A DNA stretch of 64,000 bases from Planctomycetota bacterium (GTDB lineage: Bacteria > Planctomycetota > B15-G4 > JADJEK01), in contig JADJEK010000007.1 in NCBI GenBank assembly GCA_016709145.1, positions 186,001-250,000 on the forward strand, in the 5' to 3' direction. A program made the translations under genes and the position numbers. Below, in pieces: positions 35,085 through 44,057 of this stretch. The first letter of the stretch is position 1, and every line of letters starts with the position of its first letter. Under the pieces are notes generated by a model that ran no database searches, was not told where the DNA came from, and saw nothing but the letters and a program-made list of their open reading frames with translations.

Positions 35085-37235
35085 ATGTTCTCGAATCACG
35101 ATCGAACCCCGCGCCGTGGGCGCGGGGCGGGTTGGTGGCTTGCCGCCGCCTCGATGTTCGGAGTCGGTCCGCTCGCGACGTCGTCCGTCGCGCAGTCGCC
35201 GGCACCTTGTCAGAACGCCGGAGTCACGACGAACATCGCGTACGTCGACGCGACGTTCGGCGTCGACTTCATCGGCCAGATCAACAACAGCCAATTGCCG
35301 TTCCTCACGGTGAACGGCGCCATCCAGGGTCTGGTCGCGCAGATCCCGGCGGCGACCGGGAGCCCGCTCGGCGCGACGAACCGCGGCCTCGTGATCATCA
35401 ACCCGGGCATCTATTCGGTGCAGACGACCGGCGAGACGTTCCCGATCACGATGGTCGATTGGATCGACGTCCAAGGCATCGGTGCGAAGGAAGTCATCAT
35501 CCAAGGTGACGGCTCGACGCTCGCATCGGCGCCGTTCGTGCCGCTCGATCTGAACGGAGACTGCACGTGCGGCGTGCGGTTCCCCGGGTTCGAAGTGCTG
35601 TTCGACTTCAGCGGCCTCACGAACTTGGCCTACGACGAGATGCTCGACGCGGTGACGCTGCGCGGTTCGTACATCCAGGTGTACGCCGAGTCCGCGAACG
35701 GCCCGATCTTCGGCCGCATCTCGAACTGCGTGTTCGATCTGCTCGATCGCTCGAACCAACCGACTCCGCTGATCGGCCCGTGGTTCGGCATCCTGATGGT
35801 GCATCCGTGGCTCGGCGCGACGTACGTCGACCCGTCGCACGATCCGGATCCGCCGGAGCGTGAAGAGCCCGGTGAGGGTGGCGAACCGCCGCACGATCCG
35901 CCCCTGACCGGTCCGACCGCTGGCGGCAGCATCGACGCCGGCTACGCCGACGTGTACCTGAACATCTTCAACAACACGATGATCCAGACCTGGGAACCGA
36001 CGCCGAGCGCGCCGAGCGGTCTCAGTGCGGCGACGCACAACGTCGCGATCTGCGACGTCACCGATCCCCGTTGTGACCTCGGCGCGGCAGGAGACACCGA
36101 GGATCGACTGCGCGGCGTTGGAAACCCGAACATCCAGAGCAACCTGATTCGCGCCTACGACGCGACGCCTCCTACGAGCATGCTCGGAATCGACATCACC
36201 GACGTGACGTGCCAGATCGGAACCAATGCTGGGCCGTCGAACGCGTTCGACCCGAGTGTCGTCGGGCCGCAAAGCGGACCGTTCCAGGGCACGATGAACC
36301 CGGCGTTCTGCTCCCTCCTTTCGATCGGCGGGATGATCCAGCCGACCGTTCCACCCTTCGCACCCGTACCGCGTTCGGTGCCGATCAGCCCTTCGGCGTT
36401 CCCGTTCCCCGTTCCTTCGCCGTACCCGCTGAACCCGAACGGACTCACGGCCGGGCTCGATCCGGCATTCGTCGGCGAACTGCTGACGCTGTTCGGATCT
36501 CCCGTCGGCGTCGGATACGACTGGCGCCTGGTCCCGGACTCCTTCCTCGTCAATGCGGGGACCGGGCCCCTGAATCAACTGCTCCGCGCGGTGAACCAGA
36601 CGCAGCACTTCGACATCGGTTGCCCGTTCTCGTCGTTCGACTTCGACGGCGAGGGCTACGGCAATCCGCGCGTCCAAGCGACGCTCGCGACGACGCTGAA
36701 CACGCTTCCCGCCGGGCCCGAAGTCGACATCGGATTCGACGAGACCGGCATCTTGATCGATTGCGGCATGGCGAACGACTCGGTGATCCACGCGAGCCCG
36801 GCCACGCTCGCGGGACTTGCCGGGCAACTGTTCGTGCCGCCGGTCGCCACGGCGCTCGGCGCGCACATCTACATGTACCCGCAGGTCGGCTTCCACACGT
36901 TGATCGGACCGAACCCGCTGCCGCCGCCGCCCGCGAGTCTCACGTTCTCGACCTGGCCGGGCTCGGCGGTGCCGGCCGTGACGCTTCCGGGGTTCGCCTC
37001 CGGCTTCGACGTGAATTGGGTCGTCCCGTTCCCGACGCGGACGTTCGTGCCCGTCCAGTCGCTGGCGGCCGGGCTCTACGGCTCACCATGGGACCTGTCG
37101 AACCACGGCATTGCGGTCCAGTCTTCGCCGGCACTGAACAACGGGATGTACCAGGCCGAGCAGGCGGTCTACTTCCCGTTCGGTCAGGCCGTGCCGCAGA
37201 CCTATCTGTCGAACATGCAGGGGCTGTTCGACTGA
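35085..37235 (+). CDS. Secreted beta-helix protein B (module copy 2)
   Basis: A 716-aa paralogue of protein A with the same order of parts: signal peptide, YVDATFGVDF, a FLTVNGAIQGL / VIINPGIY beta-helix entry, FPITMVDWIDVQGIG, FDFDGEGYGNPR, and a C-terminal proline-rich beta domain. The ATG at 35085 has GGAG 8 nt upstream. It carries an insert rich in Glu, Pro and Gly near residues 250-275 (EREEPGEGGEPP) that A lacks. It starts module 2 and probably is a surface protein with a role parallel to A. Confidence 0.85.
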   Translation: MFSNHDRTPRRGRGAGWWLAAASMFGVGPLATSSVAQSPAPCQNAGVTTNIAYVDATFGVDFIGQINNSQLPFLTVNGAIQGLVAQIPAATGSPLGATNRGLVIINPGIYSVQTTGETFPITMVDWIDVQGIGAKEVIIQGDGSTLASAPFVPLDLNGDCTCGVRFPGFEVLFDFSGLTNLAYDEMLDAVTLRGSYIQVYAESANGPIFGRISNCVFDLLDRSNQPTPLIGPWFGILMVHPWLGATYVDPSHDPDPPEREEPGEGGEPPHDPPLTGPTAGGSIDAGYADVYLNIFNNTMIQTWEPTPSAPSGLSAATHNVAICDVTDPRCDLGAAGDTEDRLRGVGNPNIQSNLIRAYDATPPTSMLGIDITDVTCQIGTNAGPSNAFDPSVVGPQSGPFQGTMNPAFCSLLSIGGMIQPTVPPFAPVPRSVPISPSAFPFPVPSPYPLNPNGLTAGLDPAFVGELLTLFGSPVGVGYDWRLVPDSFLVNAGTGPLNQLLRAVNQTQHFDIGCPFSSFDFDGEGYGNPRVQATLATTLNTLPAGPEVDIGFDETGILIDCGMANDSVIHASPATLAGLAGQLFVPPVATALGAHIYMYPQVGFHTLIGPNPLPPPPASLTFSTWPGSAVPAVTLPGFASGFDVNWVVPFPTRTFVPVQSLAAGLYGSPWDLSNHGIAVQSSPALNNGMYQAEQAVYFPFGQAVPQTYLSNMQGLFD

Positions 37236-37285
37236 CGTCGTCGAGTTCGGGTCCGACGCATGGCTAGGAATCGAACTCGGACGCA

Positions 37286-37320
37286 CCGGCTCTCCGCGCG
37301 CGACGCGCGCGGAGAGCCGG
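37286..37320 (+). terminator. Terminator-like hairpin after secreted protein B
   Basis: A perfect 16-bp stem, CCGGCTCTCCGCGCGC at 37286-37301 with its complement at 37305-37320, loop GAC. It is followed by ATTTCTT, a modest U-rich tract. It lies 50 bp after the stop at 37235 and would separate the secreted-protein transcript from the sigma gene. Confidence 0.6.
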
Positions 37321-37469
37321 ATTTCTTGCACGGGACCGAGCCACCCTCGATGCAAGATCCGACCCGTGCGTCGATGTCGGCGCATGGGACCGAACTCACC
37401 GTCGGGAGTTGGTTCCGCATCGACCGAAACCTCGTGAACAGCCTGCTTCGGACGATAAGACCGCCACCC

Positions 37470-38081
37470 GTGAACCCGCAGATCCCGGATCATGAACTCG
37501 TTCGTCGCGTCGTCGCACGCGAGCCCCGAGCGTGCGAGGAATTCGTCGAACGGATGCGGTGCGTGCCGCGCATCGTCGACGCGATGAACCGTGCGGCCGG
37601 TCGGCCCCTCGACTCCGATGACACTGCGGATCTCGCGCAACACACGATCACCGAGATCCTTGCACACCTCCCGCAATTCCCGCCCGACGGGATCCTCGAC
37701 CGTTGGGTGTTCTGCTTCTGCCGCAATTCGTTCCTGAATCGGGTCCGCAGACATTGGCGACACGCCGCGACTCCGCTCGATGCGGTCGCCGAGCCGTCGC
37801 AGCTCGACCCCTCGCGCGACGAAATGCTCGACATCGCGTTGTTCCACGAGGCCTTCGCGCTCCTCAGCGCCGACGAACGCGCGCTGATCGAAGCGAAGAA
37901 CCTGGACGACCTCACGTTCGACGAGATCGCGCGCCGCTGGAACATCCCCGCGAGCACGTTGAAGACTCGACACGGAGTCGCGATGGATCGACTTCGGCGC
38001 CGTCTAGGACCGAAGTTCGGACACAACCCGGGCGAACGTCCCGGCAACCATGGCGACGTGCGTGGGGAGGATTCGGCATGA
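37470..38081 (+). CDS. ECF-like RNA polymerase sigma factor (module copy 2)
   Basis: A 203-aa paralogue of the sigma at 29315. Region 2 includes ADLAQHTITEILAHLPQFPP and ILDRWVFCFCRNSFLNRVRR; region 4 has LTFDEIARRWNIPASTLKTRHGVAMDRLRRRL. The recognition helices of the two copies differ (TKRSPNTLKSWYY against WNIPASTLKTRHG), so they may read different promoters. The start is GTG at 37470, at the position equivalent to copy 1; the ribosome site is weak and an ATG further up cannot be excluded. The stop overlaps the next start as ATGA. Confidence 0.85.
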   Translation: MNPQIPDHELVRRVVAREPRACEEFVERMRCVPRIVDAMNRAAGRPLDSDDTADLAQHTITEILAHLPQFPPDGILDRWVFCFCRNSFLNRVRRHWRHAATPLDAVAEPSQLDPSRDEMLDIALFHEAFALLSADERALIEAKNLDDLTFDEIARRWNIPASTLKTRHGVAMDRLRRRLGPKFGHNPGERPGNHGDVRGEDSA

Positions 38082-38632
38082 GCTCGAGGGAGGACCCGAT
38101 GCAGAAACTGCTGAAGCAGGTTGCCGGCGATCGCGAACGGATCCTCGACGAAGCCGCGCGCGGCGCTGCGCCCGCGTTCGAGGACGCCGTGTTGAAGGAC
38201 CTTCGCACGCGTCTGGGAGTCGGCCGGCGTCGTTCGACATCGGCTTGGCTCCCCGCCCTCGCCGCGGCTGCGCTGCTACTCGCAGTCGGAGTTTGGTTCT
38301 CGACTCGTGGCGACCAAGAGCGACCACAACTCGAAATCGAACTCGGATCGGGCGCCATCGTGCCGCTGACACCGGTCGGTCGCGTAGCGACCTTCGACGA
38401 GTTCCGCTGGCGCGTCACCGCGTCCCACCCGCCGCGCTATGTTCTCGCCGTCGAGTCCGCGATGCCCGGTGAGGAAGGCACGGAGTTGTTGCGCAGATCC
38501 GTGAGTACGGACAGCGTGCGACTCACACCCGCCGAGCTCGCGCGATTCCCGGCGAGGATCGCATGGCGCGTGACGTGGCTCGGACCGAGTGGAGATCGCG
38601 TCGATTCGGCTTCCGCCTCGGCGTGGCGCTGA
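38078..38632 (+). CDS. Single-pass membrane protein, candidate anti-sigma factor (module copy 2)
   Basis: A 184-aa protein: short helical cytoplasmic part 1-56, TM about 57-75 (WLPALAAAALLLAVGVWF), and an outside domain with ATFDEFRWRVTA, equivalent to SAFDQFAWRLRR of copy 1. The cytoplasmic halves of the two copies are much less alike than the outside halves. The ATG at 38078 overlaps the sigma stop and has GGGAGG 7 nt upstream. No zinc motif. The role as sigma inhibitor is inferred from order and topology. Confidence 0.75.
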   Translation: MSSREDPMQKLLKQVAGDRERILDEAARGAAPAFEDAVLKDLRTRLGVGRRRSTSAWLPALAAAALLLAVGVWFSTRGDQERPQLEIELGSGAIVPLTPVGRVATFDEFRWRVTASHPPRYVLAVESAMPGEEGTELLRRSVSTDSVRLTPAELARFPARIAWRVTWLGPSGDRVDSASASAWR

Positions 38633-41019
38633 CTTCGATTGCGTCAGTCGCGAGTCCTGCGGACGCCAAGCAAGAAGCGGCCACCGAGGCACCCCTGGCG
38701 ACGTACGAGTCGATCATCGCTCGGCTCGACGCGGGTGCATCACTGGACGTCGCCGACGCGAAGACGCTCGGTTGGGCCGCTCAAGCCCTGACCCGCGTGG
38801 AGGGCGCCGCGCGGTTGGATGGCGGGCGCTTGATCGCGATCCTCGACCGAACGATGAATGAAGTTCTTCGCGCCGGCCTCGCGGACGGAGCGTCGTTCTT
38901 CGCTGGCTTGCTGGTCGAGGAGTTGATCCGAGCCGGCCGTGCCGCTGACGTCGACGCGCAAGTCGCCGAGTGCGTTCGATCGCTCGAGGCGAAGCACGCG
39001 AAGTCAGTCCCGTTTGCGTTGACGAAATTGCACCGAGCCCATCGACTTCTCGGCGAGTTCGATCGGCTCGAGGAGATCGACGCGCGCTGCGCCGCTGCAC
39101 TGGGCCCGTTGGAGAACTGCCCCGTCGACGACGTCTGGACCCGTGCACAGTGGTTCGGACTTCTCGAAGAGCGTATCCACTTGGCGGAATGCCTCGGACT
39201 ACCGGATCGCATGCGATTCTGGATCGAGCAGGCTCGCGCAGCCGCATCCGGTCTCGACCACGAACGGTTCGCGGTCCAGCACCGCAACCTTCGGTTGATG
39301 GAGATCGACGCGGCGACCGCTGCCGGTGATCAGGCCGCCGCGTTCGACGCGATCGAACGTGCGGAAGCTGCGGGGGATCCGCCCGCGGCTCTTCGGTTCC
39401 GTCGCGCGATCGCATCCACTCGGACCGGCTCGGATCCGCGTGCGTTCGACCCGACGACGTTCATCGACATCTTGCGTCGAGCTCTGTCCGACGAATCGCT
39501 GCTTGCCGAGAACCGCGCTCAAGCGCGAATTCGATTGGCATCGAGCCTCCTCGGCACGGCGGCGTACGAAGACGTCGCTCGTTTGGTCGACTCCGCCCTG
39601 GAATCGACTCCGAACGGGATCGCCAACCCGATCGAGCTGCTCGGTTTCCGGGTCGAGGCCATGCTGCACCTCGACACGCCGGTCGAAGCACTCACCGCGG
39701 CGACCGACTCGCTGCACGAGGCGATCGTGGATCGCATCGAGAAGTTCAGCCGTAGCCGGACACTCGATACGGGATCCGGCCCGCTGTATTTCCCGACGGT
39801 ACGGACCGCGTATGCGTCGTGGATCGACGCCACGCTGCGCCTGGATCCCGAACACGGGGTGGAACGGGCGATCGAATTACTCCTGGCCGGTCAGGAGAGT
39901 GGCACCTTCGCCCGACGGGTCGACGCTCGCTGCGCCTCGGTAGGTGCGATCCGAACGGGCGTACTGCATCGCGACGAAGGCCTCGTGCTGTTCCTGCCCG
40001 CGACTCGCCGGACTGGTCATGCGTTCGCGATCGACGTCGACGGGGTGGCCCACGCACCGATTCCGGACAGTTCGGACCTGGCCAAGGCCTGCGCGGCACT
40101 GTTCGAGCGTGCCTGCGAGCGACCCCCGCGTGAGGACGATGGCACCGTCAAGGCGAGCGAGACGCGAGCGATCCAGTCGCTCCAGCAAACGCTGGGTTCG
40201 GCGTTGTTTCCGGCGCCGATCGCACGCCGTATGGAACGGTGGAAGCGTGTCGTCATCTGCGGTGCCGACTCCATCGGCACGGTTCCCTACGAAGCGTGCA
40301 TCGTCGGCAACGACGCTCTCGGTCGATCGCATGGCGTGCGCGTCGTCGGGTCCCTGCCGGTCGCCGCTTTCCTGGCCGCGCGATCGCGCCCGGGTGGCAC
40401 ACGGCGCAGCGCCGTGTTCTTCGCGAACCGTCCCGCGCGTTCATTCGCCGACAACGATCCGCGTGTCGTCCCGTTCGACGTCGACCCGTTGCGGATCGAG
40501 CGGCTCGCGACCGTGCTCGATGCAGACACGTTTGTCGGCGCCGAGGCGAGCGCATCCGCGCTACGTGGGTTCGATGGTCGCGGCGCGGCGGTGCAAGTAA
40601 TCGTCGCCCACGGCACGATCGACGACGAGCGACTCCGTCCGGTCGTGCTCGCATGCGCGGGCGAGTCGCGTGATGCCGCGTCGTTCTCGACCGACGACGC
40701 CGAAGCCTCGCGGCCGGCGGGAACGGTCGTCATCGCTGCATGCGGTGCGGCGAGCGGTCCGAGACGCGCTGGCGACGACGGCCTGCACTTGTTCAGCGGG
40801 GCACTCCTGTTCGCCGGCGCGAGAACGGTCGTGATCGCGGTCGGGCCCGCGGACCTGCAGGCAAGCCTGCGCCTGATCGAGGACATCGCGCCCTCGTTGC
40901 GCGCGGGAACCTCGGTCGCCGAGGCGATGCGCGCAGCGCGCGCTCGCCTGACGACCGAGGTTCGATTCGATCATCCGTACTACTGGTCGCAACTGCAGGT
41001 CATCGGCGCCGACGAGTGA
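38563..41019 (+). CDS. Exported CHAT-domain cysteine peptidase (module copy 2)
   Basis: An 818-aa paralogue of the CHAT protein at 30432. Signal peptide 1-35 (RRFGFRLGVALTSIASVASPADA). Helical repeat region about 40-520. CHAT domain about 540-818 with H683 (IVAHGT) and C727 (IAACGAA), again 44 residues apart, then LFSGALLFAGARTVV and AMRAARARL. GAGG lies 5-6 nt before the ATG at 38563, within the membrane-protein gene, giving a 70-nt overlap identical in length to copy 1. Expected to act in the periplasm or at the surface. Confidence 0.85.
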   Translation: MARDVARTEWRSRRFGFRLGVALTSIASVASPADAKQEAATEAPLATYESIIARLDAGASLDVADAKTLGWAAQALTRVEGAARLDGGRLIAILDRTMNEVLRAGLADGASFFAGLLVEELIRAGRAADVDAQVAECVRSLEAKHAKSVPFALTKLHRAHRLLGEFDRLEEIDARCAAALGPLENCPVDDVWTRAQWFGLLEERIHLAECLGLPDRMRFWIEQARAAASGLDHERFAVQHRNLRLMEIDAATAAGDQAAAFDAIERAEAAGDPPAALRFRRAIASTRTGSDPRAFDPTTFIDILRRALSDESLLAENRAQARIRLASSLLGTAAYEDVARLVDSALESTPNGIANPIELLGFRVEAMLHLDTPVEALTAATDSLHEAIVDRIEKFSRSRTLDTGSGPLYFPTVRTAYASWIDATLRLDPEHGVERAIELLLAGQESGTFARRVDARCASVGAIRTGVLHRDEGLVLFLPATRRTGHAFAIDVDGVAHAPIPDSSDLAKACAALFERACERPPREDDGTVKASETRAIQSLQQTLGSALFPAPIARRMERWKRVVICGADSIGTVPYEACIVGNDALGRSHGVRVVGSLPVAAFLAARSRPGGTRRSAVFFANRPARSFADNDPRVVPFDVDPLRIERLATVLDADTFVGAEASASALRGFDGRGAAVQVIVAHGTIDDERLRPVVLACAGESRDAASFSTDDAEASRPAGTVVIAACGAASGPRRAGDDGLHLFSGALLFAGARTVVIAVGPADLQASLRLIEDIAPSLRAGTSVAEAMRAARARLTTEVRFDHPYYWSQLQVIGADE

Positions 41020-41037
41020 GTCGACGGCTGTCGACGC

Positions 41038-42882
41038 TCACGGCCGACGCGGCGGCGGCGGCGGCGGGTTGTTCGGGTCGAACGGGTCGACGTTGGGCAC
41101 CGTCGAAGTCCCTCCGGTACTCGCTCCGCCCTTCTTGGTTCCGAACGCGACGGTCTCATCGAGGATCTGAAACTCGTAATTCGGATCCGCCGCGCTCGGG
41201 TTCATCGACGAATCCGTGATCACCGGTGTATTCGGATTCGGATCGCCGCTGTCGAACGGCACGATCGCCGAATCCACGATGAACCGGGCCGAGAAAGCCG
41301 GTGGGCCGTAGCCGAGGTAGAGGTCGTCGAACGCCGCCTCGTCGACGTGGAATCCTGCGTCGGAACCGTCGCAGACCAGCGTCGAAACCGGACCGGTCGA
41401 CGCATACTCCCCGACGTTGTCGACGTCGATCATGCGAAGTTCGAGATAAAGGCGGTCGCCTTCACGCGGCTGCCAATCGGCCTCGACGATGACGTCGAGC
41501 AGCACCGGAATGGACCACGTCGAACCCGTCGAGATCACTTCGTGATGGACGAGGTTCGGGGTCACGCTCGATTCGACCGGCTGAATCCACGCCTTCACCT
41601 CGAGCACGTCGCGCGACGACGAGGTCAGCGGTCCCTTGAGCGGGAGCTGGATGCGCACGCTCTGCGTGTAGTCGTAGACCGTCATGCGCGGCAGATCATC
41701 GTTCGGGATCTCGATCGGCAGGACGCGCAGGTCGTTCTCTTCGACCCGTTGATTGCGCGCGATCTCCAGTCTCGTCGTCGGCTGGCACAGGAACGCGACG
41801 TCGAGATCCGTGTCCGCGTCGAGGTCGGCGATCACGGGGGTCGCCGCGTTCGACGCGAAGCTCACGCCCCACCCGGCGAGCGTGTACAGCTCGTACGCGC
41901 TCCAGCTGAAGCTCTCCGAGTTCGTTGTCGTCGTCGAGACGTTGACGAGGATCACTTGATCCCCGCTGAACCGATGGGAGAGCAGGACCTCGGAGTCGCC
42001 GTCCGCGTCCAGGTCGCCTGCCGCGACATCGGCCACGTCGAGCGGACCGATGACGATGCCGGTCTCGGTGACCCCGTCCCCGACGACGTGGATTTTCTGA
42101 TTCGACGTCCCGGTGACGTTCGTCACCCACGCCAGTTGATCGGTCGAGCGGCCCTTGTGCCGCACCGTCGTGATGCAGACACCCGACGCCGATGCCGACG
42201 AGAGCACCGTGTTGCTGGTGTCGATCACGGTCAGACCTGACGCCGTCATCAAGGCGATGTCACGGTCACCGCTGCCGTTCCAGTCGAGGATCTCCACGTC
42301 GAGGATGTCCGCGCCATGCGTGCGGATCACCGACGACGTCCAGGTCCCGCCGGAGCGGTAGAGCTTGTGGACCGTGCGCGCGTCACTGCCGACGACGACG
42401 AACGCGTGGTTGCCGATCGCCGTGCCGCTGACGGGTCCGCGGATGAACTTGCCGCCGGACAGCGGGCTGCCGAAGATCGACGTCGGCTCGATCTGGTCGT
42501 TCGTGCCGAGCGTCCACAAGGAGACACCGCCCGACCCGACGCTGAGGAACGCATCGGTCTTGTCCACGCCGGCACCGGGCCATCCGACGAGGTCCGCCGC
42601 CGTCCGGGTCCCGAGCGAGTGCAGGCTCTGGTAGACGTCCGCCGCCTGGACGAACAACACCTCTCCGCTGCCCGTGCTCGGGTTCACGAGCAACGAGACG
42701 AAGTCGGTGTGACGGTCGCCGTCGAAGTCCCCGACCGCGGCACGACGCCATGAGGTCGTCGAACTCGGAATGGTGGACGGGACCGCGTAGTTGTAGGTCG
42801 CCCAATACAACTGGCGCGCGTGGACGGCCGGGGCGAGCGTGAACGCTGTCGCAGCGAGGATCGCGAGTACGGAACGATTCAT
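41038..42882 (-). CDS. Secreted FG-GAP/VCBS repeat protein (module copy 2)
   Basis: A 614-aa paralogue of the protein at 32917-34809, with a signal peptide (cleavage near APAVHA|R). It carries VGDFDGDRHTDF, LDWNGSGDRD, AAGDLDADGDSE and ADLDADTDLD calcium-loop repeats, the same C-terminal beta domain (ADWQPREGDRLYLELR) and the tail NVDPFDPNNPPPPPPRRP. The ATG at 42882 has GGAG upstream. It is convergent with the CHAT gene, 18 bp between stops, just as in module 1. Confidence 0.83.
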   Translation of the reverse strand: MNRSVLAILAATAFTLAPAVHARQLYWATYNYAVPSTIPSSTTSWRRAAVGDFDGDRHTDFVSLLVNPSTGSGEVLFVQAADVYQSLHSLGTRTAADLVGWPGAGVDKTDAFLSVGSGGVSLWTLGTNDQIEPTSIFGSPLSGGKFIRGPVSGTAIGNHAFVVVGSDARTVHKLYRSGGTWTSSVIRTHGADILDVEILDWNGSGDRDIALMTASGLTVIDTSNTVLSSASASGVCITTVRHKGRSTDQLAWVTNVTGTSNQKIHVVGDGVTETGIVIGPLDVADVAAGDLDADGDSEVLLSHRFSGDQVILVNVSTTTTNSESFSWSAYELYTLAGWGVSFASNAATPVIADLDADTDLDVAFLCQPTTRLEIARNQRVEENDLRVLPIEIPNDDLPRMTVYDYTQSVRIQLPLKGPLTSSSRDVLEVKAWIQPVESSVTPNLVHHEVISTGSTWSIPVLLDVIVEADWQPREGDRLYLELRMIDVDNVGEYASTGPVSTLVCDGSDAGFHVDEAAFDDLYLGYGPPAFSARFIVDSAIVPFDSGDPNPNTPVITDSSMNPSAADPNYEFQILDETVAFGTKKGGASTGGTSTVPNVDPFDPNNPPPPPPRRP

Positions 42883-43112
42883 GAGGAGTCTCTCCGGTTG
42901 GGCGCCTGCACCACGGATCGGGGGGAGTCATCCGCGCGCAGCATCGCGAAGGCTCGGGACTCGGGGGATGAGTCCCGTCGACGGGCGACATGTCCCGAGA
43001 CGAACTCGTGGTCGGCGGAAAATCGCGATCATCACGTCGACCGCGGTTCTCCGGCTGCTCTACGCCCGAGCCGACGCACGGTGACGGTCGCCGGCGCGAC
43101 CCGGAGCGTCGG

Positions 43113-43916
43113 TCAATGCGCGTGCACGAGCGTCGCTGCGTCGAACACCGGGCCGTCGACGCAGCAGCGGTCGTAGCGGAACCCCTGCGGGAAGCGCTCG
43201 TCCTTGACCTTGACCGCACACGCGTTGCACACGCCGTAGCCGCACGCCATGAAGGTCTCGAGCGACAGGCGGCACGGCGTGTTCGCGCGCGCGCAAACTG
43301 CAGCAACGGCCTCCATCATGGGATCCGGGCCACAGCACAGGACATCGGCCGGGCCTTCGGTCAGCGCGTGCTCGAGCAGCGCCGTCACTCGCCCCTTCGC
43401 TCCGAAGCTGCCGTCGTCGGTCGAGCAACGCACTTCGATCGGAAGCGCCGTGAATCGCTCGAGGTCGTAGAGCATGTCGCGCGTGCGACCACCGAACAAC
43501 AGCAGCGGCTTCTGCGCGCCGAAGTCGACACGGCCCGCCATCCACTCGCGGTACAGCGCGAGGAACGGAGCGATGCCGACGCCGCCGGCGACACCGATCG
43601 GTCGCCGATCGCGAGGCAGCTTCGTGATGCCGTTGCCGACCGGGCCGGCGACGTAGATCGACTCGCCCGGGCGAGCGTCCGCGAGGCTCCCCGTGCCGCG
43701 CCCCACGCGCTTGATCAGGAAGTCCCACTGCCCGGGGCGCGCGTCGTAGACCGAGAACGGTCGCGGTAGGAACGGGAAGTTCGCGTCGGCCGGCATCGAC
43801 AGCATCGCGAACTGGAACGGCTCGAGCGTGAGGTGTTCCGGAATGGCGACCGTGAGCACGGTCGCGTCGGGCGGGAGCTCACGGTTCGAGAGCACGGGAG
43901 CGTGGAAGGCGGGCAT
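43113..43916 (-). CDS. PyrK-like flavin and [2Fe-2S] electron-transfer subunit
   Basis: A 267-aa protein of the dihydroorotate dehydrogenase electron-transfer (PyrK) family. It has an FAD domain with LPRPFSVYDAR, an NAD-binding part with GGVGIAPFLALYREW and CCGPDPMM, and C-terminal [2Fe-2S] cysteines in CGYGVCNAC followed by CCVDGPVFDA. The ATG at 43916 begins MPAFHAPVL; a longer frame to 43988 overlaps the divergent promoter region. No pyrD is adjacent. It is divergent from the ferredoxin-NrfD gene with 141 bp between, so either pyrimidine synthesis or a redox link to that complex is possible. The 230 bp between it and the FG-GAP gene has short palindromes only. Confidence 0.85.
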   Translation of the reverse strand: MPAFHAPVLSNRELPPDATVLTVAIPEHLTLEPFQFAMLSMPADANFPFLPRPFSVYDARPGQWDFLIKRVGRGTGSLADARPGESIYVAGPVGNGITKLPRDRRPIGVAGGVGIAPFLALYREWMAGRVDFGAQKPLLLFGGRTRDMLYDLERFTALPIEVRCSTDDGSFGAKGRVTALLEHALTEGPADVLCCGPDPMMEAVAAVCARANTPCRLSLETFMACGYGVCNACAVKVKDERFPQGFRYDRCCVDGPVFDAATLVHAH

Positions 43917-44057
43917 GGCGGGGAGTGTCGCGAGTCGGGCCCGCGGTTTCCAGGCGGGACGCGAGGCAATTCGATCGTCGACGCCCACGCTCGTTCCCTT
44001 TCGGCCGGCGGCGAAACGGACGCTACAGTCTCGCGCTCACTCCACGGGCGAGCCGCG

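Larger units (their letters stand above)
27013..42882. repeat. Tandem duplication of a five-gene sigma/CHAT module
   Basis: Copy 1 spans 27013-34809 (7797 bp) and copy 2 spans 35085-42882 (7798 bp), in the same orientation, with all five genes in the same order and strand. Start-to-start distances between equivalent genes are 8072-8155 bp. The proteins are clearly paralogous but well diverged, so the duplication is old or the second copy was acquired from a relative. No insertion sequence or direct repeat marks the borders. Confidence 0.88.

Noticed and set aside
37267..37293. ECF-like promoter before sigma copy 2 (GGAAT then GCTCT)
   Set aside because: The -10 does not match GTC, the site overlaps the terminator-like stem, and copy 1 has no counterpart.
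27013..42882. Type III-E CRISPR (Craspase) locus
   Set aside because: Sigma, CHAT and a possible inhibitor are present, but there is no repeat array, no gRAMP/Cas7-11 and no Csx30; the CHAT proteins have signal peptides.
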